Positions 21,101 through 30,878 of a DNA stretch of 64,000 nucleotides are shown piece after piece (the stretch's first letter is position 1; every line of letters begins with the position of its first letter). The stretch is from Mycosarcoma maydis (lineage: Eukaryota > Basidiomycota > Ustilaginomycetes > Ustilaginales): the NCBI RefSeq assembly GCF_000328475.2, contig NC_026496.1:434001-498000 (forward strand), given 5' to 3'. A program made the position numbers and the translations under genes. The notes beneath the pieces are model-generated. The model had not been told where the DNA came from and searched no databases. It was given only the letters and a program-made list of their open reading frames with translations.

Positions 21101-21827
21101 CGGGAGTGGCAGAAGAAGAGCCCGACATGCTCACCGACGGCGACGCACCCGCGAGGCTGCCCATGTTCTGCGGTGAGAATCCAAAAGGCGATGCTGCCGT
21201 TATGCCAGCAAAGTGAGCTGGTGTCATGGCGAGCATCGAGTTGTTGAGGTACGCGTCAAAGTTGGTGGCGCCGCTCCAAGACGACGAACGCGTCTGTGTG
21301 CCATTGGCGCTTCCAGAGGCGTAGTTGGAAGCCGTGAGAGCGCGGTACCAGCTGTCGTCGTTAGGGGATGCAGCCGAAGCGTTGTGTTGAGTGTGCGGTG
21401 ACGCGCCTCCGACTTGCGTGGCAAGCGCCTCCACAAACGCCGATGTCAAAGATCGAGAGTGCGACAAGGGAGTAGCCGCTAGATGCGAGTCTGGTGCTGA
21501 TACCTTAGTCCTGGCCGCTGCTTCCTTTCTGGCTGTCTTGGCAAATGTGCTCTGTGGACCGGGTCGTCTGAGAACATAGTCAAACGTGCATTTGGCATCG
21601 ATCGCGCGGCACTGCACACAACGGTTGTCTGCAGAAGCGTCCAGACCGTCTACCTTGAGACGCACACACTTGATCTTGCGCGAGCGACAAATGTCACAAG
21701 ACTGCGGCCGCTTCCGTTTCGTCGCTTGCTGAGAGTTGGAGTCGGATTTCGCATCGTCGCCCATGCGCTTGCTCGGTATGCTACCGCCCACTGCAGAAGG
21801 AGCAACTGTCGAATTATGGGATGACAT
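18195..21827 (-). CDS. Zn(II)2Cys6 transcription factor with fungal-specific regulatory domain
   Basis: The start is the ATG at 21827-21825 (MSSHNSTVAP), giving 1210 residues. A binuclear zinc cluster has Cys at 44, 47, 54, 70, 73 and 80; the C3-C4 spacer of 15 residues is longer than the usual 5-12. A basic run KRKRPQ precedes it. Gln/Ser-rich sequence follows to ~residue 420. Then comes the fungal_trans domain (about residues 440-700) with TFLAIISLYFHYLWPLLPI near its start and NELRKRLFWVLHG. The C-terminal part holds a Gly/Ala/Thr low-complexity run encoded by the GGT/ACC-rich DNA at about 18570-18720. It is nuclear and DNA-binding, probably at CGG-type half sites; targets are unknown. The gene stands alone, with a very long upstream region and a tail-to-tail neighbour (F-box gene) 142 bp away. 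Confidence 0.9.
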   Translation of the reverse strand: MSSHNSTVAPSAVGGSIPSKRMGDDAKSDSNSQQATKRKRPQSCDICRSRKIKCVRLKVDGLDASADNRCVQCRAIDAKCTFDYVLRRPGPQSTFAKTARKEAAARTKVSAPDSHLAATPLSHSRSLTSAFVEALATQVGGASPHTQHNASAASPNDDSWYRALTASNYASGSANGTQTRSSSWSGATNFDAYLNNSMLAMTPAHFAGITAASPFGFSPQNMGSLAGASPSVSMSGSSSATPGSYAGSSWHGQPRSDAGSSRSAAPLASMLHTQPQPHQQTQAQEHPHQQQQQQQHRAAALVDHIQSFEVAAGLAGTDTRAAPLPLPIPSFSRVSSPVPMSATLPQTHQHSTQEPNQQNHQPQQIPIPSHQQQQGHCFDGSGSFAPLNTQAHADTCSATSQKNKQARSLCDVSVGPVLGPRSLDNIAPRQTFLAIISLYFHYLWPLLPIVDRPSFSHDLLNRRDERDQAFFAFVLSLTSYTLIQCPRTVIPAPWAFYRRLHRICHLTSRRMQPRVYDPPQLLHVSTLYCDHIYLGTVGKVNAGKAVLAEAVRVAYTLGLHDERKDDSRRGAAPYGLDASSFAYYQAPTANAVENELRKRLFWVLHGSSTTIAMLENEPALIHAIDACVDLPLAVDEEALARPGHIQRSPSVLHGFLIVTRLHQVMLELLESYRRDRRFPIDDLSVARSRIRYLADVLRRLQEAIDDMPEELRNPIYTHSPPEPIRRPGSALPALVTVSAHGQHAQHEQHAPLLQAIGFDAATQTALGNHVSGTSPWPWPAETFTRDGLPNAEARSSNNSSSTHSPRAGGACEANMSTRYGGAMAAGAGVERGQPAHHGLAPLAVRTPRMRTGVEARAASLTMMDMVNVFRPSPPPASASSTPVLSPMCTLHANIVTTESLVRFLLTEYRDMVTTRIRELKLRQPSHLALASCAPEDVHSQVWQEAAANLLRTFNNLPLDALASNGQSLIDKIIYVVTALLNRTSSRGVTTGFGYMSSLLATLTRLSQTRKEDSASEIEEEDAVTGERWVSQQMGGEGGAGGAGTGGTGGAGGTGAGGAGGAGDQGGSSDRGGSGSGGNSGGNSGSAGPGGAPDTDANRGARDVRGDSTLTAFAKPSDAPSVEASSPVHFAPCTRSTTGTSSVDTASTTPTERTPRRAFPKLVATNSEASSHKHSALAAPLDHASCTPPSQPCLARHRPPHARHPSIAQHA

Positions 21828-24800
21828 TATGAATGGATTTTTTGCAGTTGCCAGTGTGGATTGAACAGCACTTTGTGTGTGGCACGGCTGCAAGCCTCAA
21901 GCAACCTGCATGGAATGTATCGACGATCGAATCAGGTAGTTGTGAATGCAGGCGATGAGCGCAACTGGAGTCGACAGAGTATCGGTGTGGTGCGTTGATG
22001 TCAGGAGGATAGAGTAACAAGATGAGGAGCAGGCCTAGGCGAGGAATGAGATGGCGTGAGCGTGGTGGCTACGGTGTTCTGCAAAAACGACTCCGACAGT
22101 CGAACGAGGTAGTTTTCAAGTGGATCAAACGCGCTGCTGCTCTGGGAGCCGGGATCACCTGGAGGGCGTGGCGGCGAAAAAATCGGAGGTTCAACTTCCG
22201 TGGTGAAACGCCGCACCTTCTACTGAGAGCGCAACATAGGTAAACCAGCGGGTTCTGAAATGGCGGTCGCCTAGCAGAAGTGCTCTGGATTCTGTCTAGA
22301 GGCTGTAGATGGGCCACATGTGACGAGGACTAGGCAAAGTCGGAAGACGTTAATGCAAGAAAAGATAAAGGCCAGAGACAGAGAGCGCCACCTTTTTCGA
22401 GTGCAGAGGCGGCTGCGGACTAGCGAGATCGGAAAGTTGAGCAGACCTGACTGCAGGGCTGCAACCAGAGTTGTGAGTGATCTGCAAAGGTGAAGGCAGT
22501 ACAGGAAGATGCAGGGTCGAGAAGCAGAAGCAAAACGCAACGCAGGCAGGCCCGCGTGTACTTGCGATATTACGCGTGGCTGCTAGGATCGAGCAGCTGA
22601 GAGAAGAAAGGACCCGGTCATTTGGACGGAAGGAAAAGTCAACGCTCGATTGGCTGGACGCTCCGATAAACGGACGAATGATTGGGATGAAGCGACGCGA
22701 TGCGATGAGGTGCTAAGGCGAGGGTCAGGTCAGCAGCAGCAGATTCGAGATTGTTGCTTGGAATCACTGGCGATGACGAGCTTGATGCAGTCGGATGCAC
22801 CAGCCGGCACCGTGGCAAGTGTGATGCGACGAAGCGACCAAGGGACGACAAGATGATTTGACGAGATGCAAACTGATCAGATCAGATGGGACAAGAATCG
22901 AAACGACAGATGCAATAGATGCATGGCTCTGAGCATTTTCATGTCTTGTCAGCATCTGAGCCGAAATGAGTTCGGCAAAAAAAGGCCAAGTCAAATCTGT
23001 GATTTTGTGGCACTTGGTCTTCGTTCAGCTGTCGAGCCAAGGCCACTCGTTTGCGCTTGTTCCCCGAACCCAACCCCAACGCTTTTGGGTTTGAACAGAT
23101 TGCTTCGACAGAAGAGTGTCGAGTACGGTGCAAATTCGGTCGACCACGTCGGAGTTATGTTGCTGAGGCGGGAGACGGACGACTCGAGCGTAAGTTGGGG
23201 TCAATTTACCCACAAGCGCTGCAATAATGCGCTTTTCTTAATACGAGATTTTTTTTACCAAGGCAAATTTTCTTTCCAGGGTTTCCAAACTTGAAAAGCG
23301 ACCAAATCACGCATCACGAAACACGAATCGATCGGTCCACTCGTGACTCGTGACTGAAACTCTTCATAAAATTGAGAGCCACGTGAGCGGGTCAAGATGC
23401 ACCAAAGCCTCGCAGCGTTACGCACCTCTCGAATGCGCACAATTGTGGAACTGCCGTGATCCAAGACATGTGCGCTCGAATCGCAACAATGACGAAGGTT
23501 TTGCAACCAAAGTGCCGAGCGAGCGTCAACGCTTTAGCTGCAACAAGGGGCACACTCGTGATTGCAAGCAAGAATCGACGTGCGGAACAGGCCTTCCGGG
23601 CGACGTTAAACCACGGATGACTTGCAGATCGTGCTAGAGATCCTGTTGGCGAAAGCCTTTGAAGTTCGGATGCACCAAACTATCGGTCAACTCTTGAGAC
23701 CGCACGGGCTGTCCTGTCCAGGATATGAGTGGTGAGCATCCTCTTGATCTCGGAACGTTGCTTGCTGATTGACTCGCTGCTTCGTTGCCTGCTATCTTGG
23801 AGATCGACCCAAGATGTGGGCAGCGATGCCAGCGAGACAAGGTCATGACAGACGCTGCAGACGACAACAATCAAGAGCATCCATTCCTGATTCTTCCCAA
23901 TATGGAGTTGCAGCTCAGCCCTGATTTCTGATCGATAAAAAATGATCTGCAAATCCGTCGCGGTATCTGGCGCTCAACTGCTTCTTGGCATCGCGTCCGT
24001 CTTGGCTTCTTGAGTCAGTTGTCGCTCGGCCGGCTTGAAGAGCGACAAGATATACATGACGATTCTCGAGTCGATGCTCAATTGCATATCCGTGGAGTTT
24101 GGGATGCGCTTGTCAGAGATGTCAAGATGAACCATGTGTCGTACGTAGGCCCCTTTTTGCGCCGTCGTCTGTGTCAGTTGCGAGTGTGATCATGAATGGC
24201 TTGGACAGTCGAAGCTCATCCGCGACCTCACGTTCTTGCAATCGTGTGGGGTAGACAGCCTTGGAGTGTTGCTGGCCTCGATCTCGAGAGGCTGGATTGC
24301 GTACACAGCTCGTAGAAACCGCAACGTCCCGCCCGCCTGCCAAGTAACGGAGTGATCAGAGCGAATCAAACAGCTAACTTTCTGCGCAGTCCCGTTGTGA
24401 GAGATCCGTGCACAGCGCGCGGTGATTGCACCGCTGCCTGACAGATCCTTTCTCTTGACGGAAACCCAACGGGCAAGTCCACCCAGCATTCAAACCAGAG
24501 TGATCCGTCGGATTGCAGCAGCAGCACAGCGGCTAGGAGAAGTCGGCTCTCCCAGAGCTGTGAGGTCCTAGAGGTCGGAGGTGCCGACTGTGGATAGTAC
24601 CCCGAGCAGGGAGAAAGGTGACAACACCGTCCGTGTCGCGCCGAGTTTGTACTGTCATGTTCGGGTGAGCCGCCATCGCCGTGTCTTTTGGATCGTACGA
24701 CTGCCTTGCTCTTGGCGTGCATTAGGAGCTGAGTCGCCTTCGGACGTGCCCGTCGAGAGAGAACGTAGACCAGCTGACTGATCCATGTGCCGCGGATGAG

Positions 24801-27122
24801 GACAATGTTGTGTCAACTGCTTGTCGTGACGTCGAGTTTCGGATGCATACCGATGTAGATCGGTCATTGCTGAGCAGGGCCTGCGCTCTACATCACTTGA
24901 AAGACTTGTGGCTGCTTTCCTCATCTCTTGGACTCTAAGCCATTTCTGCTGATGAATGAAATAACCAGAGATGGTGATCAGAGGCTGAGCTGTGATACGG
25001 ATCGAGCTGGAACCTCCTAGCTCGCCATGCTTGCCACCTCTGCTCGGTTCAAAAATGCTGAGCACCTTTGCGTCTCGGGGTATGCAGAATCTTGCTCACC
25101 CGAATTCGCTGACGATGACTGTCTGATCGAATGTATGCGCTGTCCTCGCCGGGTGGATGTAGGTACTTTGAAAGCAAGTCGTCGTCAAGACGGCTTTGTA
25201 GAGCGGTCATGGCGGCGGTCTAGTGTGGAAGTGAGTCAACGAGCGACACTCTGACGCAGCCATTGTGATTGATGCTGAGAAGGGCAAGTAAGAAAGTATT
25301 GACGGGCGGTAATAAGGGGGAGTTGGCGAGAACGGAGTCAGAGTCCGGAAAGAAGACACTTTGATCGAGTAAGGTACTTCGGCCAAAGTCAGGCTGACAC
25401 AGGTTGATGTGGGAGGGTGTCAAGATGACAAGATGAACGACACTTGTACAGAGCTTGCAAGCCTGAGGAACACATTCATGATGCGGCTATCGTCGGTGGA
25501 CTGCTCGATGACAAGAGGACCAAGCATTCGCAGAAGAGCTCAGGGGACCGAGCTAGACACCTGTTGACCACGCTGCAAAGCGAACGAATCTTTTGTCCAG
25601 TGCCAATCAAGTCCAGGGCAACAGCTGCCATCCGACCAACTCCGGTGGGACCTGGTAAGCATGGCGGCGGATTCGGACCGGCTTCTTTTGGTACTCTTTG
25701 TCTGTCTCTCTCCCTCTCTCCCACGAAAGATTTTCGAATGACCGTGTACTTCTCGCTCATCCCACAGATGCCGTTTCCGTGATTACACCGAATACAGGCT
25801 TTCCAGGAGCTTGTTCAAACTCTTTGGTTGTCCTAGACGTTTCACGATCTCAAGTCAAGCTCGGGTTGCCGGCTTTCAACAAGTCCAAACACTCGTGACT
25901 GATTTGACTTTCGGGAAAATATGGAGCGCTGGGCAGCACGCCCTCGGATCTTTCCATTCACGATTCACGATTTCGCGGCTGCGGGGTCAGCGATTCACGA
26001 TTGCAAACGCACACAAGCAAGACCTACTCACGACTATACTTGCTGAATTTACAGCATCTGAATCGTGAATCACGAATCATGAATCACGAGTGAATATCAG
26101 ATCACGCTTGGAGCGCGGAGAAATTTCAAAGCACCGCACAGCTCGGTCTTGTTTCTGTCTCGTTTTTGACTCGAGACTAGGACCGCTCCACCGACACCGA
26201 CCACGAACTGGCCAATGGCCCCTTTCTTTATCGACGAGGGATTCGTGAGTCGTGATTGTACAGTATGCGTCGTGCAAGCTTCAATCGGCAATTGGAGGTT
26301 GGCTGCCACATGGCCAGCAGCTGCAACGCGCTTCCACTTTGGGCGGCTCTGGAATTGACCGACACCAGAGTTCGAGCGAGCAAGCACGACACTGCGTAAT
26401 TCGAGGCTTCCTTCGGCGAGATTATTCTACACGGTGAAAACGTCGCCGGTCACTGTCCGAAGCTGCGCCTTGTTCCTCCCGCTAAGAGAAGCTTCTATCC
26501 TCGGTCGCTATGTTGATCAAGATCAGAGCTGGACCGAGCTTGCTCCGTTGCCTGATTTTGGATCATGGTTCTCCCCGAAATCCTGGGGCAACGATTCACG
26601 ATTCACGGTTCACGCCGGAATTCAGGAGAGTATCAAAGCGGCAACTCGTACAGTGACAGGGGTATGCTGTTGTGCACATGCCTTTCGAATATCGTGAATG
26701 GAGGTGCGCATGATTTTCCGAGACGCTGGTTTCTCCTCACCGGCGTCCTTACGCCTTGGTGCAATGTCCTCAGAGCCGCCAACGCGGTTAGAATTTGCTG
26801 CAAGTTAACTTGATGTACTTCGAGTTCGCCCGACGTCAAAGGCTATTTCGTGTTTGTACGTGCGGAGAGAATTACGAAAAAGTAATGAGTGTTTCGCTCT
26901 CTGACCCACTCACTTGTCAAGCCTCAGGGAAGCGTGAAGCGTGAAGATGCTTGACCGCGTACAAAGATCGCCGGTTCCAACGGTTCTTCTGGCCGGCGAC
27001 GACTTGAGACGCCCGATCCTTGTCTTGGACGCAACCGCATCCAATCATTGAACAGATGCTCCTGCAAAAACGCGACACAGACTTGGCATGACGGCATGTC
27101 CTATTGCAGCATGTATTGCATA
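21828..27122. other. 5.3-kb gene-poor region between two minus-strand genes
   Basis: I find no credible CDS. The first ~1 kb (21828-22860) probably holds the promoter and 5' leader of the Zn2Cys6 gene. Heptamer units occur at about 23308-23330, 25958-25980, 26059-26094 and 26590-26612. The middle (23600-25450) lacks repeats and has mixed ORFs of 60-140 residues on both strands with no recognisable domain; a decayed gene or a non-coding transcript cannot be excluded. Confidence 0.55.
26059..26094. repeat. Heptamer array with alternating sense
   Basis: Units AATCGTG, AATCACG, AATCATG and AATCACG follow each other in a 7-bp register, mixing both strand senses. Confidence 0.85.
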
Positions 27123-28793
27123 TCAGCCGAGGACGAGACTGACGAAGCCCAGGATCTTGTCTGTGTACGACTCGGGAAGCTGATGAAGAGCAACAAAGTC
27201 CGAAACGACCTGGCTTCGGTCATCAACCCGATTAATGGGCAATGGTAGAGGTTCGAGATCGTCCGATACGTCGATGCGAAGCACAAAGTCGTATCGCTGG
27301 CCTTTCCAGAATTCACCTTCGGTATCGTCCTGCGGCTCGTCCGAGCTGGACACGGACGTCGTTGCTTGGATAGCAAGCTTGTGGTGTTCCTGGACGTCGT
27401 GCGCTTTCTGTGCTTCGATCGCTGCCTCGCTCGCCGATAGCGGTGTACCCGCAAAGTCGCTGTTTTCGAGTGATGTGCAAGGCGGATGTCGCGAATAGAT
27501 ACGAACCAGGCCATCGCTGCAGCCAACTACGACATGTTGCGATCGCGGCAGAACTGCGATGGTCCAAACCGATATCACGGGCACAGCTATCGTCTGGAGT
27601 AGCTCGCCCGAGACCCAGTCCCAGACGCGGAAAGTGCCATCTTCGCCGCTGCTGACAAGTCTCGGATGAGCCGAATCATGCTCGATGTAGGCTGATAGGT
27701 CGTATACTAAGCTGGTATGTCCTTTGAGCAGGCGCAGTGCTTCGCCACCGTTGCCAGGTGTACGGCTTCGGCGAGAGTCGAGAGACCAGACACGGACGGT
27801 GCCATCGTTGGACGTCGAAGCAAAAAGCTGCTCATTTGGATAGTAGGCTGGTTTTGCGCTCGTCGTACTGACGTTTTTAGCATCAGCAACCGGCGTCAAA
27901 GGCAGGAGAGGCAGCATTTGCAGAGAGCGCACAACGTCTGTATGACCGGCGTATACAGCATGAAGCTGCTCGCCATGGAAGAGCCGGATGAAAAGGTCGG
28001 CCGAAGAAGTGAGATATCTGCCTTGTTGTGAAATCTCTGCCTCTGCTTTGGACGCAGTCGACGAGGGAGGCTGCACAATCTGTACCCCCCAGACCGCCTC
28101 GTCATGGTCGCGCAGCACGTATCTTGCGCTCCACCTAGCCTCTGCAGGATCCCACATCCACACTCTTGCCGTCTTATCCCAGCTTGCTGAGATGAAGAGC
28201 GGTAGCGCGTTGCTCTCTACTCCTTGTCCATCTTGGTATCTATAGGCCTTCAAGACAGAGATGTTGTCCCAGTGATCTGACAGGACTTGGAGCGGCTTAT
28301 CGGAGCGAAGAGGATCAAAGCAGCGGATCTGAGAATCAAGACTGCCCATCAGTATATGCCCTCTGGGCAACCCAAGCGAGGGTGCAGGGGCCACAAATTC
28401 GACCGCATTGCAAAAACGGTTCCCGTGGAAAGTGGTGCCCTTTTCGAAGCTCGACGAGTCGGAAGTGGATGCTCGCGACCAGTAAGTAGCGGATTGGTCT
28501 CGTGAACCGGACAGCAGCGCTTCGCGTTGGGAGAGGTGGTCGAATGTGGTCGCTACCGAACGGACCTGCAATAAAAGTGGCGCCAATTGAATCGAATCGA
28601 GTCACAAAGGTTCAGCATGACATGCTCGATGCGCATCTGGTCACAGGCAAACGAGGTGAGGCAAACTCACATCAGATGTATGACCTCGTAACACGTGTGT
28701 CAGTGCAAAGCCTCCCGACGACTGCAGGTGATCGGATGCTGTTAAGGATGCATAGTGGGCGCCTGTCGCAGTAGTAACATTCTCTATCGACAT
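27123..28793 (-). CDS. DOA1: Doa1/PLAA-like WD40-PFU protein without PUL domain (two exons)
   Basis: Exon 1 is 28793-28671 (41 codons, MSIENVTTATG ... LRGHTSD). The intron is 28670-28566 (105 bp, GTGAGT...TTGCAG). Exon 2 is 28565-27123. The splice restores the first WD repeat, LRGHTSD/VRSVATTF, in phase. The product is 521 residues: a seven-bladed WD40 propeller (repeats ending e.g. ASWDKTARVWMW, STSNDGTVRVWSL, SGEDGTFRVWDW), then a PFU ubiquitin-binding segment (GQRYDFVLRIDVSDD ... LPESYTDKILGF). Doa1/Ufd3/PLAA binds ubiquitin and Cdc48/p97 and supports ubiquitin recycling and endosomal sorting. The usual ~270-residue C-terminal PUL domain, which binds Cdc48, is absent: the frame stops six codons after ILGF. 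An optional 3' intron (GTCAGT at about 27142, CAG near 27062) would replace the tail but still give no PUL. It is divergent from PCNA. Confidence 0.88.
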
Positions 28794-29091
28794 TCTGCAG
28801 CAAGGCATCAGGTAGCAGTGTGCAAGCAATGCATGTGAGCGCAAGCATCGATGCACGATAAGGGCTGTACAAGTCGCAAGTCTGAGTGTTGGTCGTTAGA
28901 TTTGGATTGCCTTGATACGCAATTCACGATGATTGCCGCACGAGAAACGGCTTCAGGGTCCATTTGTTTGGGAAGCTTAGCTTTTAAGCAGAGACGCTCG
29001 CGGGGGCAAAGCGCGTCGCTAGCCACGAAAAGACCAACACACTTGTCACTCGTCACTCGTCACTCGTCACTCTCCACTTAGACATAGACTC

Positions 29092-29097
29092 ACGCGT
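29092..29097. promoter_or_regulatory. MCB-type box ACGCGT upstream of PCNA
   Basis: ACGCGT is the MluI cell-cycle box bound by MBF-type factors at S-phase genes in yeasts. It lies 588 bp before the PCNA ATG. Confidence 0.45.
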
Positions 29098-29274
29098 CTT
29101 TTCTCTCTTCCCACCTCGGTTTTTCAATCTATGAATTAAGCATCTCTTTTATAGTAAATAAATGCCGCAAAAGTTCGACGGCGCGTCGCGGGTGGTGTGT
29201 GCACTCGTGACTCTGACTCGCGTAGAGTGGCTGAACTGCATGGCGCAGCACCAAGACGCGCACAATCACGAATC

Positions 29275-29280
29275 ACGCGT
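29275..29280. promoter_or_regulatory. Second MCB-type box ACGCGT upstream of PCNA
   Basis: Same palindromic hexamer, 405 bp before the PCNA ATG, embedded in the sequence AATCACGCGTGCGCG. It also touches a heptamer unit (AATCACG). Confidence 0.45.
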
Positions 29281-29568
29281 GCGCGTACTGAAAATTTCAC
29301 CTGATCGAGCACAGAGAATCACGAATGTCGGTCAATCTGAGAGTCTTTTCAACTACAGAGCTACAGCTTTTGCAACGGCACAGTCACAAAACTCGTGAGT
29401 GCGGTCAACGTTCCAAGCCAAAGCCTTGAAGAGCGCGTTTGCCGCGTGAGAGAGTCACGAGCGTATCAGAGAGTTAGTTGGTCAACAATCCAGTGCGTCG
29501 ATTGGCTTGCTTGCTTTCCTTCCTCTCCACACGCCATTGCTAGCTTCCTATCATCTCTCTGTTCTGGG

Positions 29569-29614
29569 TCTCTCTCTCTCTCTCTTTCACACACACACAT
29601 ACGCACACATACAC
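29569..29614. repeat. (TC)n(AC)n dinucleotide tract in the PCNA leader
   Basis: About eight TC units followed by AC units interrupted by TACG, ending 70 bp upstream of the PCNA start codon. Confidence 0.85.
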
Positions 29615-29684
29615 AAAGCAATTCGCCCCCTAAGGACCAACGCAGCAATCTCCACACGGAACACCGCACGAATTAGCTGCAATC

Positions 29685-30878
29685 ATGTTGGAAGCTCGTC
29701 TCCCTGAGGCTGTCCTTGTAAGTTGGTCGATCGGCAGTGGAACTTTGGACCGAGAGGTCAACTGACACCATCTTTCTTCTGCTTTTCAACGCTTGGTCGC
29801 TGATGCTGATTGCTGCCTGCTGCCTGCTGCCTGTTTGTGTCGTCTGTGCAGCTCAAAAAGGTGCTCGATGCCGTGCGCGAGCTGATCACCGATGCCAACT
29901 TTGAATGCTCCGAGGACGGCATTGTAAGTTGTACGCGCAACGTCGCATTTGATCTGGCTGTATATCGGTTCATCGCGCTGACCTTTCCCTTTGGGACGTC
30001 CGCGTTGCTTTGTACCATAACAGCGACTGCAAGCGATGGATAACTCGCACGTCGCGCTCTCGGCCATCGAGCTTCGCACCGACTGTTTTGAGGAATTCCG
30101 ATGTGATCGACCTATGTCGATCGGTGTCTCGCTCTCGTCGCTCGGTAAGATCCTGAAAAGCGCCAATAACGACGACGTTCTTGCGCTCAAAAAATCCGAC
30201 GATGGCGACACGCTTCAGATGACGTTCGAATCGCCCAAATCGGATCGAGTGGGCGAGTTCGAGATGAAGCTCATGGACATCGACTCGGAACACCTCGGCA
30301 TTCCTGACACACAGTACGACGCTGTTGTCAAGATGTCTTCGGGTGAATTTGGACGTATCTGTCGTGACCTTGCCAACATCGGTGAGAGCGTCAAGATCGA
30401 GGTTTCCAAAGAAGGTGTTTCGTTTTCGGCAGAAGGCGAGATCGGCGCAGCTCGAATGACGCTCAAACAAGGTAGCGGTACAGCAGTGCTCGCCGATCAA
30501 GATGACGATGAGGACGAAGACGTCAAGCCAGCCAAGAAGAAGCGCAAGCAAGACGCCACTAGCTCGAGCTCTGCAGGTGGACAAGTACCCGTCAAAATCG
30601 AGATGCAACAGGCGGTGAATTTGACTTTTAGCTTGAAATACTTGAGCAACTTTGCCAAGGCTGCTCCACTGGCCGACGAGGTGCAGTTGCATATGAGCAA
30701 CGAAGTTCCCCTCCTGGTACGTTATCCTCCGTCTACCCGTCTGTCCCTGCTTTCAGCGCTGACGAAACCACTTGGCTTCTGCCTGCACTCTTCTTTTTTT
30801 TATCAGTGCGAGTTTAGCTTCGAGAACGGTTACGTGAGGTTTTACCTCGCCCCCAAGCTGTCCGAGGACGACGACTGA
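29685..30878 (+). CDS. POL30: PCNA, DNA polymerase sliding clamp (four exons)
   Basis: Exons are 29685-29717, 29852-29923, 30024-30716 and 30807-30878. All three introns (134, 100 and 90 bp) are phase 0 with GTAAGT, GTAAGT and GTACGT donors. The product is 289 residues, starting MLEARLPEAVL/LKKVLDAV and ending FYLAPKLSEDDD. The motif RLQAMDNSHVAL (residues 36-47) and the C-terminal YLAPK are hallmarks of the clamp. Lys164, the SUMO/ubiquitin site, is present (EVSKEG). The protein forms a homotrimeric ring for polymerases delta and epsilon, ligase and repair factors. Usual length is 258-261; the ~28 extra residues form an acidic then basic insertion at about residues 194-221 (DDDEDEDVKPAKKKRK...), in the second half, before the strand KIEMQQAVNLTFSL. 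No other domain is altered. Confidence 0.97.

Larger units (their letters stand above)
28794..29684. promoter_or_regulatory. Shared divergent promoter of Doa1 and PCNA
   Basis: An 891-bp spacer between two head-to-head start codons. It contains two ACGCGT boxes, a GTCACTC repeat (about 29044-29072) and a (TC)n(AC)n tract close to the PCNA start. No gene is seen inside. Confidence 0.6.

Noticed and set aside
23350..23637. Cys-containing 95-residue ORF as a secreted effector
   Set aside because: No signal peptide; begins in heptamer DNA.
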